A program made the position numbers and the translations under genes. From positions 94,344-158,343 of the forward strand of contig JAJDAG010000086.1 in NCBI GenBank assembly GCA_029262005.1: DNA of 64,000 bases. The letters run 5' to 3'. Positions 57,981-64,000 of the stretch are shown here, piece by piece. This stretch comes from Candidatus Zhuqueibacterota bacterium (GTDB lineage: Bacteria; Zhuqueibacterota; Zhuqueibacteria; Oceanimicrobiales; Oceanimicrobiaceae). Positions within the stretch are counted from its first letter, which is position 1. Each line of letters starts with the position of its first letter. The notes under the pieces are model-generated. The model did not search any database and was not told the DNA's origin. It was given only the letters and a program-made list of their open reading frames with translations.

Positions 57981-59153
57981 TTATGCTGCATCGGGCAAAA
58001 CTTGCAACAGAACTCTGCGCACATTTCCACCCATAATCAGGACGATTTCTTCGGCTGTAAAACCGTCGCTTAGCAGCGCTTCCGTCAAACTAACCATGCC
58101 GGCAGCATCAAAAGGTGTTTGCACCGCCCCATCAAAATCAGAGCCAAGGGCAACATGCCCGACTCCAACAAGCTCAACAGCGTAACGAATGGCCTTGACA
58201 ATAGCAGCAATGTCACTGCCACAGGTTGCCTGCGAAAAAAACGCGATGCCAACAACACCGCCGGTGGCTGCAATCTCCAGCAGATGTTTATCGCTGAGAT
58301 TGCGTACATTGTCGCAAGTGCCTTTCACACCTGTGTGCGAAACAAACACAGGTCGGGTGGCCATCGCAAGCACATCATCCACAGTCTGAGGCGACGCGTG
58401 CGCCAAATCGACAATCATTCCCAACCGCTCCATTTCCTGCACAACCCGGTGGCCAAAATCAGTCAGGCCGCCTTTAATTACACCATGTGCGGAACCTCCC
58501 ACTTCATTATCAAAAAAATGGGTTGGCGCCATCATCCTGAAACCGGCGTTAAATAAAACGCTGACATTTGTCAAATCACCCTCAAGTACTTGTGCCCCCT
58601 CAATACCCAGAAATGCTGCGGTTAAATTCGGATTGTTACGCCTTCTGGCATTGAATTCCACCAACCCGCTTCTTGTTGTGATAAGCGCTAGCTTTCCACT
58701 TGATTTTTCAACAAACCTGCTGAGTTTTTCTGCCTGGTAAAGGGCCCGCTCCTTCAGGCTGAACCAGGTTCTAACAGGCCACCTCTGCAACACTGCAGCC
58801 AGCGTGATCATGTCGGAAGAGTCATCGTTCTGCTCAAAGTTCAGGCCATACGGTGTTTTGGAAACAATTGTGAATGCTTGTAAAGCAAAATTGCCTTCAA
58901 GCATGCGAGGCAGGTCAACATGGCCATACGAATTCCTTTGCAGCAAATCACGATTCCAGAGCAGAGCATCGCAATGCAGATCTGCGATCCAGAGTTTTTC
59001 GTGCAATTGTCCGGCCGAGTCGGAGACTGTGGTAGCCATTGTCCCCTCAAGAACACGATTTGCACTGCGATCCAGGAGCGACGGCGCAACAACAAATGCA
59101 GCACCTAGCAAAACAAAAAGCACAACTGACAGGTATTTCAGTATTCTTTTCAC
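57981..59153 (-). CDS. Membrane dipeptidase (peptidase M19)
   Basis: LWIADLHCDALLWNRD, LAHASPQTVDDVLAM, RPVFVSHTGVKGTCDNVRNLSD, HVALGSDFDGA. Confidence 0.94.
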   Translation of the reverse strand: MKRILKYLSVVLFVLLGAAFVVAPSLLDRSANRVLEGTMATTVSDSAGQLHEKLWIADLHCDALLWNRDLLQRNSYGHVDLPRMLEGNFALQAFTIVSKTPYGLNFEQNDDSSDMITLAAVLQRWPVRTWFSLKERALYQAEKLSRFVEKSSGKLALITTRSGLVEFNARRRNNPNLTAAFLGIEGAQVLEGDLTNVSVLFNAGFRMMAPTHFFDNEVGGSAHGVIKGGLTDFGHRVVQEMERLGMIVDLAHASPQTVDDVLAMATRPVFVSHTGVKGTCDNVRNLSDKHLLEIAATGGVVGIAFFSQATCGSDIAAIVKAIRYAVELVGVGHVALGSDFDGAVQTPFDAAGMVSLTEALLSDGFTAEEIVLIMGGNVRRVLLQVLPDAA

Positions 59154-59500
59154 AGTAACTCTCCCCGGTATCTCCGTATGTCGGAATATGCTCTGCCATA
59201 GCTAATTTTAATGACTGAACTATTCGCGTTTTCGATCAGACACTAAATAACCCAGGCTACATTCGTGGTGACTAAAAATAGCACAAATTACCACCATTTA
59301 CAACCGAAGTTCCGCGTCAATCCAGCCACCATTGCATAAACCTGTCTGATTAATATAAATGATACCATCCCGGAATATTTATTCCCCTTCCCTTGAAGGG
59401 ATAATTTTTCCTGAAAAATCTGAAAATTCATGTAAAAATCGCACATCATACCGCGGACAAATTATGACAATTCTGTCGATTATCCCATACCTGAAACCAT

Positions 59501-59528
59501 TTGACATTTGCCATTTTTTTTATATATT
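59501..59528 (+). promoter_or_regulatory. Putative sigma70-like promoter upstream of the Mrp/ApbC gene
   Basis: TTGACA-N16-TATATT. Confidence 0.45.
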
Positions 59529-59672
59529 TAGGTCAAATTTTTTGTAACTGTTCAGCTTGCCAAGCAAGGGTAGTTTTCTGCAGAAATTCAAAATGCTTTT
59601 GGTAACATGGCAGTCAAGCCGAACAGTTACATTTTAAAAATAGTTTATCCTGGCCATGGAGCATTTTTATAT

Positions 59673-60806
59673 ATGAGTACGCTTTCAGAAAATGATATTC
59701 TGGCGGTATTAGAAGAGGTGCGGGACCCACAGTCCGGCAAAAGCCTTATCGCCAACAAAATGATAAAAGACATACATTTAAATAATGGTTCAGTCCGTTT
59801 CAGCATTGAATTTCGCGACCCCAATTTCCCGCACAAAGAAACGGTAACCAAGAGCGCTGAAAATGCTGTCCGTGCCCTTGACGGCGTGGCTTCAGTCGAA
59901 GCCCGAATAATTATGAACGACCCACTTAAAGTTATCCAGCCGGCTGTGCCACAAGCACCGCCGCCGGGTATGCAACCGCAGGCGCCGGCACAGCCGCCAA
60001 AACTGACCAAAGCAAAATACACAATCGCGGTAGCCAGTGGCAAAGGCGGGGTCGGCAAAACAACTGTCTCGGTTAACCTGGCAGTCTCCCTGGCAAAAAC
60101 AGGCGCAAAAGTGGGTTTGCTCGATGCCGACATTTACGGGCCCAACGTACCCATTATGATGGGCGTGAACCAGAAACTAGGCACGCGCAACGACAAAATT
60201 GCACCTTTACGCAAGTATGATGTCGATATGGTGTCTGTCGGGTTTATCTCGCAGGGCGATGCAGCCATTATTTGGCGTGGACCATTGGTCGGGCGCATGA
60301 TTCAGCAATTTCTTACCGATGTCGACTGGGGCGATTTGGATTATCTTATTATAGATATGCCTCCGGGAACCGGCGACGCTCAATTGACATTAACCCAGAC
60401 TTTGGCTTTAACCGGTTCAGTGATCGTATGCACACCGCAGGAAGTGGCTCTGGCCGATGCCAGAAAAGGCATTAATATGTTCGAGAAAGTTGAAGTGCCA
60501 ATCCTGGGTGTGGTTGAAAACATGAGTTATTTTATCGCACCGGACACAGGCAATACTTACGACATTTTCGGCCAGGGCGGCGGGAAAAAAATGGCTGACA
60601 GCATGTCTGTTCCTTTTCTGGGCGAAATTCCGCTTGAAACCGCAACCAGACAAGGCGGTGACAATGGCACACCTATTGTTGTATCCAGCCCAGAATCACC
60701 TGTGTCAAAAGCATTCGCAAGTATGACTGAGTCGCTAATCGCACAACTTGAGCAAAAGGACGAAAAAGATCCCGGCCTGCTGAAACGAGTTTTCAAAATC
60801 AAGTAG
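59673..60806 (+). CDS. Mrp/NBP35 (ApbC) iron-sulfur carrier ATPase with N-terminal MIP18-like domain
   Basis: Start chosen at MSTLSENDIL; VASGKGGVGKTTVSVNLAVSLAKTGAKVGLLDADIYGPNVPIMMG; YLIIDMPPGTGDAQLTL. Confidence 0.95.
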   Translation: MSTLSENDILAVLEEVRDPQSGKSLIANKMIKDIHLNNGSVRFSIEFRDPNFPHKETVTKSAENAVRALDGVASVEARIIMNDPLKVIQPAVPQAPPPGMQPQAPAQPPKLTKAKYTIAVASGKGGVGKTTVSVNLAVSLAKTGAKVGLLDADIYGPNVPIMMGVNQKLGTRNDKIAPLRKYDVDMVSVGFISQGDAAIIWRGPLVGRMIQQFLTDVDWGDLDYLIIDMPPGTGDAQLTLTQTLALTGSVIVCTPQEVALADARKGINMFEKVEVPILGVVENMSYFIAPDTGNTYDIFGQGGGKKMADSMSVPFLGEIPLETATRQGGDNGTPIVVSSPESPVSKAFASMTESLIAQLEQKDEKDPGLLKRVFKIK

Positions 60807-60869
60807 TCTGACAAGAACATCGATGAAAACAGCATGCAACCAGGGTAACATCACTAAAGGAAATCATCT

Positions 60870-61778
60870 ATGGCCGGCAAACAACTAAGTGTGAATTTTT
60901 GGGGAGTCAGGGGCAGTTATCCCGTTCCCGGCCAGGGCACAGCGCGTTATGGTGGCAATACTTCCTGCGTGGAAATTCAGGCCGGCGAGCACATTATTAT
61001 TCTTGACGCAGGCACTGGTATTATCGATCTTGGTCATAAACTGGTTCAAGATTTTAAGAGCCAGCCACCAGACAAAACGAAAATTATCAATCTACTTTTT
61101 TCACACACGCATCACGACCACGTTCAGGGGTTACCATATTTTGCGCCAACTTTTCGTGACGACTGCGCACTTAATATTTTCGGGCAAAAATCATTTTCGC
61201 AAGGAATCAACGAGAGTTTGTCACTCTATATGGCAGCGCAATTCAGCCCAATCGAATTTGACGAACTCACTTGCAGTCTGAGTTTCACCAATATAAATGA
61301 AAACAACATACTCGTTTTTCGCGATGATGAAGCGGAACCGGTTATAACCACCCGAAGCCAGGCCGGTGATTTAACTCAGAAAAACGCAGTCGTTTCGCTG
61401 ATGCGAAATTATGCACATCCCAAGATTGGTACGTTTGTTATTAAAGTCGAACTGAATGGAAAAAGTGTTGTTTATGCCACTGACACCGAAGGTTATGTAG
61501 GCGGCGACACACGCCTGGCGCAATTCGCCAAAAATGCCAGCGTGCTCATTCATGACGCGCAATACACTCCTGACGAGTATTTGAAAACACAAGGTTTCGG
61601 ACACAGCACCTACGAAATGGCTGCACAAGTAGCAAAGGCAGCCAATGTTGAAAACCTCGTCCTTTTTCACCATGATCCCAACCACGATGACGAGCAACTG
61701 GCTGCCATGGAGGCCAAAGCAAAAAAGATTTTCCCCAATGCTATCATGGGAGCTGAAGGACTGGGCTTCGACTTCTAA
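60870..61778 (+). CDS. MBL-fold metallohydrolase
   Basis: FWGVRGSYPVPGQGTARYGGNTSCVEI, LLFSHTHHDHVQGLPYF, LFHHDPNHDD. Confidence 0.93.
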   Translation: MAGKQLSVNFWGVRGSYPVPGQGTARYGGNTSCVEIQAGEHIIILDAGTGIIDLGHKLVQDFKSQPPDKTKIINLLFSHTHHDHVQGLPYFAPTFRDDCALNIFGQKSFSQGINESLSLYMAAQFSPIEFDELTCSLSFTNINENNILVFRDDEAEPVITTRSQAGDLTQKNAVVSLMRNYAHPKIGTFVIKVELNGKSVVYATDTEGYVGGDTRLAQFAKNASVLIHDAQYTPDEYLKTQGFGHSTYEMAAQVAKAANVENLVLFHHDPNHDDEQLAAMEAKAKKIFPNAIMGAEGLGFDF

Positions 61779-61847
61779 CCCCAAAAAAACCACAACGCTC
61801 CGGGCAAAGGGCGACCCAGCTTTACAACCAATACTTGAAAGGCTCCC

Positions 61848-62351
61848 ATGGCAGAAAAACCAAGCACACCCGAGATCAAGACGGTGAGTGCCACGTGCAC
61901 GCACATGTCTGAAATTGTCTTACCAAACGATGCCAATACACTTGGCAACATTCTTGGTGGCAAAGTGATGCACATGATCGATATTGCCTGCGCAGTAGCA
62001 GCGCATCGCCACTGCCGCAAACCAGTTGTCACAGCTTCCATGGATTCCCTGGATTTTCGCCACCCCATAAAAGTCGGTGAATTAATCATTATCAAAGCAT
62101 CGGTAAACCGGGCATTTCGAACGTCTATGGAATGTGGCGCCAAAGTATTCTCAGAAAACCTGACCACCGGCGAACAAAAGCACACCAGCACTGCCTATTT
62201 AACCTTTGTCGCTTTGAATGAAAACAAAAAACCAACCGCTGTGGAGTGCATCACTCCAGAAACTGAAGACGAAATCAGACGTTGGAAGGATGCAGAAATC
62301 AGGCGTGACCTCCGCATGCAGCAAAAAACATTGTTGACTAAAAAAAGCTAA
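61848..62351 (+). CDS. Acyl-CoA thioesterase (hotdog fold)
   Basis: LPNDANTLGNILGGKVMHMIDIACAVAAHRHCRKPVVTASMDSLDFRHPIKVGELI. Confidence 0.94.
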   Translation: MAEKPSTPEIKTVSATCTHMSEIVLPNDANTLGNILGGKVMHMIDIACAVAAHRHCRKPVVTASMDSLDFRHPIKVGELIIIKASVNRAFRTSMECGAKVFSENLTTGEQKHTSTAYLTFVALNENKKPTAVECITPETEDEIRRWKDAEIRRDLRMQQKTLLTKKS

Positions 62352-62563
62352 GCAAACCCTTGAAACAAAACCGGCGGCCAGACCAGTCTAAAGTCAATTT
62401 GGCCTTGAACTTTACACGGGCGTTGGCTATATTTATATTCACAAATCAAATAGTGAATCGGCAATTTTTCAGTTAATTTTATTAAGCGCTGCAACGCTTT
62501 CTCAGGGAAATCAAATCGTCTTTGCAGGTAACGAATAGCAGGGTTTCCCGCATAAACGGACCC

Positions 62564-63604
62564 ATGTCACTTACGCAAGCAATTAAACAGCAAGCGCAGA
62601 AACTGGGATTTGAGTTGGTTGGCGTGGCTCCTGTTGGCCCTGTTCCGGAGTTGAATTTCTACAAAAAGTGGATAGAGGACGGTCATGCCGGTGAAATGAC
62701 CTACCTGCAGCGCAACGCAGAAAAAAAACTCGACATTAAACTCGTTGTTCCTGAGGCTAAATCCGTGCTCGTTTGCGGAAAAATATACCACACGGACAAG
62801 CCACTTTCAGTGGCGTGCGGGGATGTCACACGCGGTTGGATTTCCCGATATGGCTGGGGCGATGACTATCACGACATTCTCACTAAAAAGCTCTTTGATT
62901 TAGTCGATTTTTTAAAGTCAGAGACAGGGGAACAAACGCTCGGCCGTGTCTACACCGACACCGGTCCGATCATAGACAGGGTTTATGCCAAATATGCAGG
63001 CATTGGCTGGTATGGAAAAAACACCTGTATCATCAATCAGGAAAAAGGCTCCTGGTTTTTCCTCGGAGAAATTATCACCAACCTCGAACTTGAGTATGAT
63101 GAGCCCGCTCCGGACAGATGCGGCAGTTGTCAGCGATGCATAGATGCTTGCCCCACAGATGCACTTTTGGAGCCCTATCTCCTGGATGCAAGGCGATGCA
63201 TTTCATACCTAACAATCGAGCTAAAAGGCGCCATTCCGGAATCCATGCGCGACGGGATTGGCAACCACATTTATGGTTGCGACATTTGTCAGGATGTCTG
63301 CCCCTGGAACAAGAAAGCCGAACAAACAACAGAGGCGTATTTTATGCCGCGGCAGGGCTTGTTTAATCCGGATTTGACCGAAGTCGGTTCCTGGACAATG
63401 GAAGATTTTCGTCTGTACCTTCGCAGGAACCCCATAAAAAGAACAAAATTCCGTGGCCTGATGAGAAATGTAGCCGTGGCCATGGGCAACTCAGGTAAAC
63501 AGTTGTTTTTACCTGTTTTGCGACAAATGGCCAAAAGCGATGAACCGCTTATCACGGAACATGCTGTATGGGCAATTAACAAAATAGAAATCACAAACAG
63601 GTAA
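62564..63604 (+). CDS. queG: Epoxyqueuosine reductase QueG
   Basis: Start chosen at MSLTQAIK; CGSCQRCIDACPTDALLEPYLLDARRCISYLTIELKG, IYGCDICQDVCPWN two 4Fe-4S sites. Confidence 0.95.
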   Translation: MSLTQAIKQQAQKLGFELVGVAPVGPVPELNFYKKWIEDGHAGEMTYLQRNAEKKLDIKLVVPEAKSVLVCGKIYHTDKPLSVACGDVTRGWISRYGWGDDYHDILTKKLFDLVDFLKSETGEQTLGRVYTDTGPIIDRVYAKYAGIGWYGKNTCIINQEKGSWFFLGEIITNLELEYDEPAPDRCGSCQRCIDACPTDALLEPYLLDARRCISYLTIELKGAIPESMRDGIGNHIYGCDICQDVCPWNKKAEQTTEAYFMPRQGLFNPDLTEVGSWTMEDFRLYLRRNPIKRTKFRGLMRNVAVAMGNSGKQLFLPVLRQMAKSDEPLITEHAVWAINKIEITNR

Positions 63605-63607
63605 ATT

Positions 63608-64000
63608 TTGCAAAAAAACAAAACAGCTATTATCAAGGAAGTTCCTGTTTTTCCTTTACCAAACATGGTTCTCTTTCCGAAGACGTTGTTGCCGTTACAT
63701 ATCTTCGAAAAGCGGTATCGCCGGATGATACAGGATGCCACAGCAGGCAATAATTTAATTTGTGTCGGGCTCTTAAAAGAGGGTTGGGAAAAAACATATT
63801 TTGAACAACCGGAAGTGCACGGAATAGCAGGCATTGGCAAAATTCAACAAACCGAAAAACTCTATGACGGCAAATACAACATTATGCTGTACGGCCTGGC
63901 AAGAGTAAAGATAGAAAAATTCATTCAGGAAAAGCCCTATAGAATAGCAAAAGTCAAATATTTGAAGGACATCAACTTTGATCGCGCCAGCTTTAATGAG
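63608..64000 (+). CDS. Partial LON substrate-binding-domain protein (truncated by window end)
   Basis: TTG-start frame translates AIIKEVPVFPLPNMVLFPKTLLPLHIFEKRYRRMIQDA...YNIMLYGLARVKIEKF; not in the supplied ORF track. Confidence 0.85.
   Translation, partial: MQKNKTAIIKEVPVFPLPNMVLFPKTLLPLHIFEKRYRRMIQDATAGNNLICVGLLKEGWEKTYFEQPEVHGIAGIGKIQQTEKLYDGKYNIMLYGLARVKIEKFIQEKPYRIAKVKYLKDINFDRASFNE

Noticed and set aside
1-64000. tRNA, rRNA, prophage, toxin-antitoxin or known anti-phage defence genes
   Set aside because: None recognised on reading both strands; a tRNAscan, Infernal and defence-system HMM search would be needed to exclude them formally.

Overview
This 64 kb window is densely coding. 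It looks like bacterial chromosome from the FCB side of the tree: the giant secreted protein ends in a 'YPNPFNP...' FlgD/T9SS-type tail, a style seen in KSB1/Calditrichota-like genomes. That lineage call is inference. Recognisable blocks are: a 5' partial CDS; a metzincin-like secreted protease plus PCuAC, SCO and cytochrome c genes; glnA and an unusually long glnE carrying central ACT-like domains; rlmH and a DUF355 protein; an ffh-rpsP-KH-rimM-trmD-rplS translation operon; an IF-2B-like protein behind nuoN; a membrane-arm-only nuoJKLMN cluster headed by an NhaD/CitMHS-type antiporter; a TonB-dependent receptor followed by two paralogous lipoproteins; a 3270-aa modular secreted protein; an MscS channel and an M42 peptidase; a ~15.5 kb minus-strand locus (TPR/MA-metallopeptidase, two DUF4159 paralogs, MoxR, DUF58, BatA/VWA, DUF4175, VWA, caspase-fold protein with Ser at the expected Cys position); a double-PDZ lipoprotein, an M19 dipeptidase, Mrp/ApbC, an MBL-fold protein, a thioesterase, QueG and a partial LON-domain protein. 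I found no tRNA, rRNA, CRISPR array or mobile element. The strongest candidates for new biology are the MoxR/VWA/pseudo-caspase locus, the ACT-containing GlnE, the antiporter embedded in the nuo operon, and the SGNH hydrolase domain nested inside a TIG domain of the giant protein. All family calls come from reading motifs by eye; no searches were run.
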